A DNA stretch of 64,000 bases from Catenulispora sp. EB89. Lineage in GTDB: Bacteria > Actinomycetota > Actinomycetes > Streptomycetales > Catenulisporaceae. A program made the translations under genes and the position numbers. The stretch lies in contig NZ_JBGCCU010000019.1 of NCBI RefSeq assembly GCF_041261445.1, positions 176,284-240,283 of the forward strand, given 5' to 3'. Positions within the stretch are counted from its first letter, which is position 1. Every line of letters starts with the position of its first letter. The notes under the pieces were generated by a model that saw only the letters and a list, made by a program, of their open reading frames with translations, did no database searches and had not been told where the DNA came from. Of the stretch, positions 18,008 to 25,161 are shown one piece after another.

Positions 18008-19437
18008 CGGCCTCGATCTCTGAGCTGTCGGCGCAAGTCCGACAGCTGCGCAGCCACGAGACGTGGTGGCGCAACCCGCTGTTCGCGCGACTGTTCGGCA
18101 TCATCGCGCTGTTCATGGTGCTCAGCATCCTGACGAACCAGACGCAGGGCTCTTCCAGCAACTACACCCTGGTCGTCAAGGACAGCTGGTTCTCCACACG
18201 CGGCGCCGAGTACCTCGTCGGCGCGATCGTGGTCTGGCTGATCGCCGAACTGTGGCGGATCCGCGGACTGGGCCGCATCGCCGCGCAGGCGGTGGCGCCG
18301 GTGCGCCAGGTGAAGAACGCCCCGGCGCTGAAGAACCAGTGGACCAAGCGCGGCGGGATCCTGGCGCTCGTCGTCGTGGCGATCCTGCTGCCGAACGTGG
18401 GCCTGTTCACCCTGCCGTACTTCCAGTCGGTGCTGTCCGACCAGGTCGGCGTGTACGTGCTGGCCGCGGTCGGGCTGAACGTGGTGGTCGGCTGGGCCGG
18501 CCTGCTGGACCTGGGCTACATCGCGTTCTTCGCGATCGGCGCGTACACCACCGCCATCTTGTCCGGCAAGCTCCCGATCGGCGCCGACGGCAACCCCGAG
18601 GCGCACCCGCCGATCCACCTGAACCTGTTCTTCGCGTTCCCGATCGCGGTCCTGCTGACCATGGCCGCCGGCCTCATCCTGGGTGCCCCCACGCTGCGGC
18701 TGCGGGGCGACTACCTGGCGATCGTGACGCTGGGCTTCCACGAGATCGTGCTGAACATCGCCCGGAACAACCCGAAGAACATCACCGGCGGCGCCCTGGG
18801 CGCGACCGGGATCTCGACGTTCCGGTTCAACCTGTTCGGCATCCACTACGACTGGAACACCAACGATTCCAAACCGTACTGGTATCTGGCGATCGGGCTG
18901 ATCATCGTCGTGGTCTTCGCCTTCCGCAGGCTGGAGCACTCCAAGGTCGGCCGGACCTGGACGGCGATCCGCGAGGACGAGGTGGCCGCGGCCGCCTCGG
19001 GCGTGCCGACCGTGAAGTACAAGCTGATGGCCTTCGCGATCGGCGCCTCCACCTCCGGATTCGCCGGCGTGTTGTCGACAGCGAAGATCACCGCGATCAC
19101 ACCGGACAACTTCCCACTACCGTTGTCCATCTTCGTGCTGGCGTACGTCATCTTCGGCGGAATGGGCTCGTTGACCGGTGTCATCGTCGGAGCCTCGCTG
19201 ATGACCTTCCTGCCGTACTTCCTGCAGGGTCCGCCCTCGTGGTTCAACGGCGGTCATCCGGTGGTCGACCCCAAGGACATCCCGATGTGGGTGGGCGCGG
19301 TCCTGCTGACCATGATGATCTTCCGGCCCCAGGGCCTGATCCCGTCCAAACGCCGGGCCCAGGAGCTGGCGCAGGCCGAGCACGGCGTCGGCGACGCGGA
19401 CGCGATGACCGAGCCGGCGGAAGGAGTGGCCCCGTGA
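18004..19437 (+). CDS. livM: Branched-chain amino acid ABC transporter permease LivM
   Basis: 477 residues from GTG 18004 overlapping the livH stop. An N-terminal extension of about 150 residues with two or three helices precedes the LivM core (VYVLAAVGLNVVVGWAGLLDLGYIAFFAIGAYTTA, then LRLRGDYLAIVTLGFHEI and SFAGVL-like coupling region). LivM-type permeases with such an N-terminal extension occur in other bacteria. It forms the membrane channel with LivH. Coupled to livG by another GTGA overlap. Confidence 0.94.
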   Translation: MTASISELSAQVRQLRSHETWWRNPLFARLFGIIALFMVLSILTNQTQGSSSNYTLVVKDSWFSTRGAEYLVGAIVVWLIAELWRIRGLGRIAAQAVAPVRQVKNAPALKNQWTKRGGILALVVVAILLPNVGLFTLPYFQSVLSDQVGVYVLAAVGLNVVVGWAGLLDLGYIAFFAIGAYTTAILSGKLPIGADGNPEAHPPIHLNLFFAFPIAVLLTMAAGLILGAPTLRLRGDYLAIVTLGFHEIVLNIARNNPKNITGGALGATGISTFRFNLFGIHYDWNTNDSKPYWYLAIGLIIVVVFAFRRLEHSKVGRTWTAIREDEVAAAASGVPTVKYKLMAFAIGASTSGFAGVLSTAKITAITPDNFPLPLSIFVLAYVIFGGMGSLTGVIVGASLMTFLPYFLQGPPSWFNGGHPVVDPKDIPMWVGAVLLTMMIFRPQGLIPSKRRAQELAQAEHGVGDADAMTEPAEGVAP

Positions 19438-20831
19438 GCACGAGCACTGAGACCGCCGCGCAGGGCACGGCGGTCGGCGAGCCGGTCCTGCGCGCCGAGG
19501 GCGTGACCCTCCGGTTCGGCGGTCTGACCAGCCTGGACGGCGTCGGCCTGACGCTGCACCGCGGGGAGATCCTGGCGGTGATCGGGCCCAACGGCGCCGG
19601 GAAGACCTCGCTGTTCAACAGCCTGACCGGGGTCTACCTGCCGCAGCAGGGCGTGATCGAGTTCGTGCCGGCCGGCGTCGGCTCGGAGGTGCCGCTGGTG
19701 CGCACCAACTCCCTGACCCGCCGCCGCACGAACCGCAAGCCGCACCTGGTGAACCGCGTGGGCATCTCGCGCACGTTCCAGAACATCCGGCTGTTCAACG
19801 CGCTGACGGTGCTGGAGAACGTGCAGATCGCGGCCGAGACGCGCAGCTCCTCCGGCCCCATCGGCGTGATGCTGGGCCTGCCCCGCAACCGCCGCAACGA
19901 GCGGGCCGCGCGCCAGCACTCGCGAGAGATGCTGGAGTTCGTGGGCCTGCGCGGCAAGGAGAGCGAGATCGCCGGCTCGCTGTCCTACGGCGACCAGCGG
20001 CGCCTGGAGATCGCCCGGGCGCTGGCCAGCGACCCGAAGGTGCTGCTGCTGGACGAGCCGGCGGCCGGCACCAACCCCTCGGAGAAGCTGGGGCTGGCGC
20101 AGCTGATCACCCGCATCAACGTCGAACTCGGCATCAGCATCCTGCTGATCGAGCACGACATGCGGCTGGTGATGTCGGTGGCGCACCGGATCACGGTGCT
20201 GAACTTCGGCAAGGTGATCGCCTCCGGGCTGCCTTCCGAGGTGCAGCAGAACCCTGCGGTGATCGAGGCTTACCTGGGGAGCGACGCGGCGGAGGAGGCG
20301 GTGGCTGAGGCTGCTGCTGAGGCTGCTGCCGACGCGCCGCCCGGTGCTGCCGGGCCTGCCGTTGACGCGCTTCCCGGTGCTGCCGGGCCTGCCGTTGACG
20401 CGCTTCCCGGTGCTGCCGGGCCCGCCGCTGAGGCGCTGCCTGGAAGCGCAGGGGTTGCGGCTGCCGCCGAGTCCGAGTCCGAGGCTCACACCGAGTCCGA
20501 GTCCGAGGCTGAGCCTGAGGCCTCGACCGAGTCTGCGGCTGACGCCGAGCCTGAGACGTCGACCGAGCCTGAGGCCTCGACCGAGCCTGAGACCGACGCC
20601 GAGTCCGAGGCCGACACCGAGACCGAACTCCAGGCTGAAGCGGAGTCCGAGAGCGCGGCCGCAGCCGAGTCCCCGGCGTCCGCCGAAGCCGGTCAGGCCG
20701 TGGCGTCCGAGGCGTCCGAGGCCGAGTCCCAGGCCGAGGCCCAGGAATCCCAGGCCGAGGAATCTTCCGCTGAAGAGTCCCCGGCCGCCGGATCCCCGGC
20801 CCGCGACACCAACGAGGAGGGGTCCGCGTGA
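19434..20831 (+). CDS. livG: Branched-chain amino acid ABC transporter ATP-binding protein LivG with long acidic repeat tail
   Basis: 465 residues from GTG 19434 (4-bp overlap with livM). Residues 15-280 are a complete LivG ATPase: Walker A GPNGAGKTS, SRTFQNIRLF (LivG-type Q-loop region), signature LSYGDQRRLEIARAL, Walker B VLLLDEPAAGTNP, and H-loop IEHDM. Family members end near residue 270-290. Here a tail of about 180 residues follows: three 11-residue repeats (GAAGPAVDALP type) and then a Glu/Ser/Ala/Thr-rich acidic stretch. The tail has no recognised fold and is probably disordered in the cytoplasm. Confidence 0.93.
   Translation: MSTSTETAAQGTAVGEPVLRAEGVTLRFGGLTSLDGVGLTLHRGEILAVIGPNGAGKTSLFNSLTGVYLPQQGVIEFVPAGVGSEVPLVRTNSLTRRRTNRKPHLVNRVGISRTFQNIRLFNALTVLENVQIAAETRSSSGPIGVMLGLPRNRRNERAARQHSREMLEFVGLRGKESEIAGSLSYGDQRRLEIARALASDPKVLLLDEPAAGTNPSEKLGLAQLITRINVELGISILLIEHDMRLVMSVAHRITVLNFGKVIASGLPSEVQQNPAVIEAYLGSDAAEEAVAEAAAEAAADAPPGAAGPAVDALPGAAGPAVDALPGAAGPAAEALPGSAGVAAAAESESEAHTESESEAEPEASTESAADAEPETSTEPEASTEPETDAESEADTETELQAEAESESAAAAESPASAEAGQAVASEASEAESQAEAQESQAEESSAEESPAAGSPARDTNEEGSA
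20341..20439 (+). repeat. 33-bp tandem repeat (3 units) in the livG tail
   Basis: Units start at 20341, 20374 and 20407. The first two are identical; the third differs at a few positions. Each encodes 11 residues of the type PGAAGPAVDAL, keeping the frame. Confidence 0.9.
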
Positions 20832-21598
20832 GCGACCAGGCGACGACCATCCCCGCCCCGCGCACCGAGAACCACCGCACCGACGCGGCGCTCCTGGAGC
20901 TCCGCTCGGTCGAGGTGGCGTACGGCGGCATCGTGGCCCTGAAGGGCATCGACCTGGAGGTCCACCAGGGCGAGATCGTGGCCCTGCTCGGCGCCAACGG
21001 AGCCGGCAAGACCACGACCCTGCGCACCGTCTCAGGGCTCCTCCAGCCGCGCTCCGGCCAGGTCCTGTACGCCGGCGAGCCCCTGTCGGGCATCCCGGCG
21101 CACAAGATCGTCCAACTGGGCATCGGCCACTCCCCGGAAGGCCGCCGCATCTTCCCGCGGATGACCGTCCTGGAGAACCTCCAGATGGGTGCCTACCGCT
21201 TCAAGGCGGTGTCCCAGAAGGACCTGGACCAGGTCTTCGAGCTCTTCCCGCGGCTGCACGAACGCCGCACCCAGCTCGGCGGCAACCTGTCCGGCGGCGA
21301 GCAGCAGATGCTCGCCATCGGCCGGGCCATGATGGGCCAGCCCACCCTGCTGCTCCTCGACGAACCCTCGATGGGCCTGGCGCCACTGATCGTGGCCCAG
21401 ATCTTCGAGATCATCGAGCGCATCAACGCCCTGGGCACCACCATCCTCCTGGTCGAACAGAACGCGGCCCAGGCCCTCAAGCTCGCCAACCGAGGCTACG
21501 TCCTGGAAACCGGCGAGGTCCGCATGAGCGCCCCCGCCGCGGAACTGCTGGACGACCCGCGCGTCCGCGAGGCCTACCTCGGCGAGACCGCGGAGTAG
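20828..21598 (+). CDS. livF: Branched-chain amino acid ABC transporter ATP-binding protein LivF
   Basis: 256 residues from GTG 20828, overlapping livG by 4 bp. Motifs: LRSVEVAYGGIVALKGIDLEV, Walker A GANGAGKTT, SPEGRRIFPRMTVLENL (LivF-type), signature LSGGEQQMLAIGRAMM, Walker B LLLLDEPSMGLAP, and VEQNA in place of the H-loop EH. This is the second ATPase of the LivHMGF importer. A strong terminator follows. Confidence 0.96.
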   Translation: MSDQATTIPAPRTENHRTDAALLELRSVEVAYGGIVALKGIDLEVHQGEIVALLGANGAGKTTTLRTVSGLLQPRSGQVLYAGEPLSGIPAHKIVQLGIGHSPEGRRIFPRMTVLENLQMGAYRFKAVSQKDLDQVFELFPRLHERRTQLGGNLSGGEQQMLAIGRAMMGQPTLLLLDEPSMGLAPLIVAQIFEIIERINALGTTILLVEQNAAQALKLANRGYVLETGEVRMSAPAAELLDDPRVREAYLGETAE

Positions 21599-21633
21599 TC
21601 CGAGCTGAGAGAAGTTCGAGCACTGAGATCAGC

Positions 21634-21676
21634 GGCCGTGATCCCCAACGCTTTCACCGGCAAGGGGATCACGGCC
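21634..21676. terminator. Bidirectional terminator between livF and the phosphotransferase gene
   Basis: GGCCGTGATCCCC pairs perfectly with GGGGATCACGGCC across a 17-nt loop and is followed by TCTGTTT on the plus strand. It lies between two convergent genes. Confidence 0.88.
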
Positions 21677-21720
21677 TCTGTTTACCTCCGGCCGTGCCCC
21701 CGGCTGTACCTCCAGCCGCG

Positions 21721-22641
21721 CTAGCCCAAACGCTCCAAAGCCGCCCGCAGAAACGCGTCACGCCGCCGCTGAAGCGTCGACCGGTCGAGATCGGGCCGCC
21801 CCTGATCCTGGATGGTGGATACGAACTCTGTCATCCGTGGCGGCGTGCTCAACGAGGCGACGACGTCCCAGTACGCCAGGTCCTTCGCCCGCTCGCGTCC
21901 GCCGGCTGCCAGGTACCCGGCCAGTACCGCCTTCTCGTGCCCGTCGCCGAACATCAGTGCCGCGTCCAGCCGGATCGAGGCGACGTCCAGGCCCGGCTCG
22001 CCGATCCCGGCGCAGTCCCAGTCCACGAACCCGGTCAGCTTCGCGCCCACCCACAGAGTGTTGCCCAGCCACAGATCCCCGTGGACCAGCCCCGGCTCCC
22101 CATCGGGAACAGGACGCGCCGCGATCGCCTCCTCGGCAGCCGTCAGCAGACTGTTCGTGCCCTGACGTCGGCGCGCACCCGCGAAGTCCACCCCCTGGAT
22201 GGGACGCACCTTGCGCGCCATCCCGTCGAGCGCCGCGACAGGCACGCGACGCAACGCGGCGGTGGCCCTTCCGTACTCGTGCAGCTGTTCCGACACCGGC
22301 TCCACCGGGATCCGGCTGCTGCCCTCGATGACCGTGCTCAGCAGCGCCAGCGCCCCGGCCTGCGCGCCGGTCGCGTCGTGCGCGATGAGCCGCGGGCTGG
22401 GCACGCCATGTGCCCCGGCGATCCGCAGTGACCGCGCCTCGACCGCGAACCTCTCGCGCTGCTCCTCGTCATCCGGGTCGCCCACCCGGAGTACCGCGGA
22501 GCGGCCGTCGTCCAGACGCAGCAGCCACGGGTTCGAGCCCTCACGCAGCCCGGTGGCGCCGGCCGGCGTCGGGCGCGGCCGGCCCGGTGCCGTCAGCTGA
22601 TCCAGTGCCCAATCCAGTACCGCCTCGGAGATGTCACTCAT
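21721..22641 (-). CDS. Phosphotransferase (APH-fold) family protein
   Basis: 306 residues. The kinase-like fold of aminoglycoside/choline phosphotransferases is shown by the catalytic loop LVHGDLWLGNTLW (about residues 182-194, with HGD..N) and the metal-binding GFVDWDCAGIGEPGLDVA (about 200-217). The N-terminal half has the ATP-binding core (LREGSNPWLLRLDDGRSAVLRVGD). Substrate cannot be assigned: homologues include resistance kinases, fructosamine-kinase-like and small-metabolite kinases. It is convergent with livF and likely transcribed alone or with the upstream minus-strand genes. Confidence 0.8.
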   Translation of the reverse strand: MSDISEAVLDWALDQLTAPGRPRPTPAGATGLREGSNPWLLRLDDGRSAVLRVGDPDDEEQRERFAVEARSLRIAGAHGVPSPRLIAHDATGAQAGALALLSTVIEGSSRIPVEPVSEQLHEYGRATAALRRVPVAALDGMARKVRPIQGVDFAGARRRQGTNSLLTAAEEAIAARPVPDGEPGLVHGDLWLGNTLWVGAKLTGFVDWDCAGIGEPGLDVASIRLDAALMFGDGHEKAVLAGYLAAGGRERAKDLAYWDVVASLSTPPRMTEFVSTIQDQGRPDLDRSTLQRRRDAFLRAALERLG

Positions 22642-22702
22642 GGCGCAGACCTTACGGACCGCCTCTCACGAGAACAGGCACGTTTCGCGGCGCGTCGCAC
22701 CC

Positions 22703-23395
22703 TCACGAAAACGGCCAACTCCGCACCGGCAGCGGCGCCCGCACCGTCGCCCCGCCTTCCCCGTCGTTGAACGTGAACCCGTTCACCGTCGCGTCGCGCG
22801 GCACGTCGTAGTAGATGTCGAACTCGTACCGGTCGCTGCGGCCGACCTCCGCGATCTGCAGCGGCTGCCGCTCCACCTCCTGCGCCTCGTACGAGACCGG
22901 GATCGACGCGCCGGCGGTCGTGGTCAGCGCGGTCTTGCGGACGTCGAAGGTGTGCGTGAAGGTGTCGTCGTCGGTCAGCGCGACCCGGATCAGGCAGTAC
23001 TGGCCGTTCGCCTGCTCCTCGCCGTGCGTGCCGATGATCGTCGACAGGCCGCAGGTCATCCGCAGCGGGACCAGCACGATCTTGCCGCTGGTGTACGCCT
23101 CCTCCGACGGCAGCACGACCTCCTTCGGCCGCAGCGTCTCGTTCACCGGATCCGGCGCGAGCGTCGGTCCCGTGGCGGAGGCGGCCGCGGCCTTCGAGGA
23201 TCCCTGGGCGGTCTGGGCCGAGCCGGCGTCGGCCGCGGCGGGCCAGGCCGCGACGGCGATCGCGGTGGCAACGGCGGCGCCGGCCAACACACCGGCGAGG
23301 GCGACAGCGCTGTCGCGGCGGGCGGGGCGAAACGTCACGCTACTTGGATACGCCGAGGCTCGGTCGTTGTATAGCCCTGCTGCGTAGCCTTGCAT
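22703..23395 (-). CDS. Predicted secreted/anchored protein of unknown function
   Basis: Up to 230 residues. A hydrophobic segment at about residues 31-50 (AVALAGVLAGAAVATAIAVAAWPAAA) looks like a signal anchor. The rest is an Ala/Ser linker and a beta-rich domain of about 150 residues with two cysteines (MTCGLSTIIG, QYCLIRVALTDDD), resembling DUF4352-type beta-sandwich proteins in its VALTDD...FDV pattern. A start nearer the hydrophobic segment (GTG codon at 23335, VTFRPARR) is possible. It sits beside another predicted single-pass protein on the same strand; together they may form a surface module. Confidence 0.55.
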   Translation of the reverse strand: MQGYAAGLYNDRASAYPSSVTFRPARRDSAVALAGVLAGAAVATAIAVAAWPAAADAGSAQTAQGSSKAAAASATGPTLAPDPVNETLRPKEVVLPSEEAYTSGKIVLVPLRMTCGLSTIIGTHGEEQANGQYCLIRVALTDDDTFTHTFDVRKTALTTTAGASIPVSYEAQEVERQPLQIAEVGRSDRYEFDIYYDVPRDATVNGFTFNDGEGGATVRAPLPVRSWPFS

Positions 23396-23435
23396 AGCAC
23401 TGCGAACCCCACCTTCCGCAGGCCGGAACCCGACC

Positions 23436-24542
23436 TCAACCCCCGCAAGCCACCTGGAGCATCTCCGTCACCAACCCCGGCCGCAGCTGCGCGAAGAACA
23501 CCTGCTGCGTCGACGTCCCGTGCCCCGGAGCCGGATTCTGCAAATGCGCCGTGAACTCCACCCCGGTCATGCTCTCGTTCCCCTGCGGCATCCGCGCGCA
23601 GTCGTCCAGATGCCAGTGCGTACTCACCCGCGCGCTCTGCCCGGCCGCCACCACCACCGGCAGCGCGTCCCCGGTGACGACCACATCGGACCCTATGGAA
23701 GCCACCTTGTCGACGATCCACTCCGTCGTCCCCGTCGCCTCGATCGTGAACGACAAGTCGAACCCCTGCGGATCACTCGGCGCGCCGATCGGCTGCGTCG
23801 TGTCGATCGCCGTGGCCGTGATCTGCCGGTCCGGCCTGGCACACTGCGTGGCCCGCTGCCGCGTGTACGTGTCCCACAACGCGCCGGTCAGCGGATAGGC
23901 GTAGTCGTGCCCCGCGTCCGGATTCTGCGGCGTGCTCACGCTGTACCGGATCGTCAACGGCAGCACCGGAAGATACGTGAAGTCGTCACACGCGTACGGA
24001 AGCGTTACCGGCACCGACACCGTGCTCCCCGCGCTCATGCCCTCCGCCGGCCACACCGACGCCGACCCGATCCGCGTCCCCACCGCGTCCCAGATCTCGG
24101 CGCTGACCACCTCCAGCGGCGCCGTGGCGTTGTTGGTCAGCTCCAAGCCCAGCACCGCGTGGTCGGCGCCGTCCGCGGTCTGGAGCGTGGTGGAGCCGAG
24201 CCGGACCTTGTACAGGTCGACGTTCACCTGCGACGGCGTCGGGATCGGCTGCGGCGTCGCCTCCCGTCCGCCCGGCGTTGGCCACGCGGCGAAGGTCAGC
24301 GCGGCGACCGCGGCGAGCACGCCGGCGATCCGGACCGCGCGGGGGAGCCGGCCGAAGTGCAAGCCCGGGTAGGTGCTGCCGTCGATGGTCTCGCGCTCGC
24401 TGCGGGCCGAGTTCGGCCCCTCGCCCGGCAGCGGATCGTCGTCGACGAGCTCGACGACGATCTCGAGCTCGCCGGGGTCCGGATCCCCGGCCTGGTCGGC
24501 CTCGGAGCCGTCGCCGCCGAAGTCCCCCCATCCTGCTCCCAT
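23436..24542 (-). CDS. Single-pass membrane protein of unknown function
   Basis: 368 residues. Residues 1-66 are acidic and cytoplasmic (ELEIVVELVDDDPLPGEG), one transmembrane helix lies near residues 70-87 (IAGVLAAVAALTFAAWP), and about 275 extracellular residues follow. The extracellular part contains two similar beta-rich stretches with paired cysteines (ACDDF, QCARP, DDCARM, VACGG) and VLGLELTNNATAPLEVVSAEIWD, a pattern of immunoglobulin-like beta-sandwiches. I do not recognise a family. Gene order with 22703-23395 suggests a shared transcript. Confidence 0.6.
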   Translation of the reverse strand: MGAGWGDFGGDGSEADQAGDPDPGELEIVVELVDDDPLPGEGPNSARSERETIDGSTYPGLHFGRLPRAVRIAGVLAAVAALTFAAWPTPGGREATPQPIPTPSQVNVDLYKVRLGSTTLQTADGADHAVLGLELTNNATAPLEVVSAEIWDAVGTRIGSASVWPAEGMSAGSTVSVPVTLPYACDDFTYLPVLPLTIRYSVSTPQNPDAGHDYAYPLTGALWDTYTRQRATQCARPDRQITATAIDTTQPIGAPSDPQGFDLSFTIEATGTTEWIVDKVASIGSDVVVTGDALPVVVAAGQSARVSTHWHLDDCARMPQGNESMTGVEFTAHLQNPAPGHGTSTQQVFFAQLRPGLVTEMLQVACGG

Positions 24543-24593
24543 GGGGGCATTGTCGATCCGTGGCGGACGGTGCGCCAGGGGATCAAGGACGCG

Positions 24594-25025
24594 TCATTCC
24601 TTGACCAGGCACGTGATCCTGCTGGTGCAGACCCGGCGCCCGGCCTCGTCGGTGACGACGATCTCGCTGACCACCAGGGTGCGCCCGGCGTGCAGCACCC
24701 GGCAGGTCCCGGTGACCCGGCCCTCCTTGGCCGAGCGGTGGTGCGTGGCGTTGATGTCCACGCCGACCACCTGCTTGTCCGCGCCGGCGTGCAGCGCGGC
24801 CATCAGCGAGCCCAGGGTCTCGGCCAGCACCACCGAGGCGCCGCCGTGCAGCAGGCCGTAGACCTGGGTGTTGCCGGCGACCGGCATCGTCGCGACGATC
24901 TCCTCCTTGGTCGCGGAGGTGATGACGATGTCCATGCGCTCGGTCAGGTGGCCGGCGCCGATCTCGTTGAACATCGCGGCGATCTGTTCGGCCTCGGACA
25001 CCTGGTTGTTCTGGTCTATCGACAT
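24594..25025 (-). CDS. Hotdog-fold thioesterase (PaaI/MenI type)
   Basis: 143 residues from ATG 25025 (the open frame continues upstream but this start has GAGGCTCCGC just before it). The motif NTQVYGLLHGGASVVLAETLGSLMA (about residues 47-71) with HGG and the catalytic Glu is that of the PaaI/YdiI/MenI acyl-CoA thioesterases, and VGVDINATHHRSAKEGRVTGTCRVLHAGRTLVV completes the hotdog fold. Members hydrolyse aryl- or acyl-CoA thioesters, including 1,4-dihydroxy-2-naphthoyl-CoA in menaquinone synthesis; which applies here is unclear. Confidence 0.85.
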   Translation of the reverse strand: MSIDQNNQVSEAEQIAAMFNEIGAGHLTERMDIVITSATKEEIVATMPVAGNTQVYGLLHGGASVVLAETLGSLMAALHAGADKQVVGVDINATHHRSAKEGRVTGTCRVLHAGRTLVVSEIVVTDEAGRRVCTSRITCLVKE

Positions 25026-25085
25026 TGCGGAGCCTCTTTCGGTGGGCGGGGCGCGGAATGGCCGCGGAAAACTACACCACATTAA

Positions 25086-25101
25086 CTGCAACGTGTTGCA
25101 G
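25086..25101. promoter_or_regulatory. Short inverted repeat between thioesterase and polA
   Basis: CTGCAAC-GT-GTTGCAG, a perfect 7-bp-arm palindrome, lies 60 bp upstream of the thioesterase start in an AT-richer stretch. It has the shape of a dimeric repressor site; no cognate regulator is evident nearby. Confidence 0.4.
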
Positions 25102-25148
25102 TCAGCCTAACCACCGCCGAGTTGCCCCGGCCTGTCGGTACCGCGCAA

Positions 25149-25154
25149 TAGGAT
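25149..25154 (+). promoter_or_regulatory. Candidate -10 element for a leaderless polA transcript
   Basis: TAGGAT, a good sigma-A-type -10 hexamer for actinobacteria, ends 7 bases before the polA GTG at 25162, which would place the transcription start at or next to the start codon. No Shine-Dalgarno sequence precedes the GTG. A convincing -35 is not visible. Confidence 0.5.
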
Positions 25155-25161
25155 CCATACC

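Noticed and set aside
22815..23387. Plus-strand frame opposite the secreted protein gene at 22703-23395
   Set aside because: No ribosome site or domain; the minus-strand product has a signal anchor and beta-rich domain.
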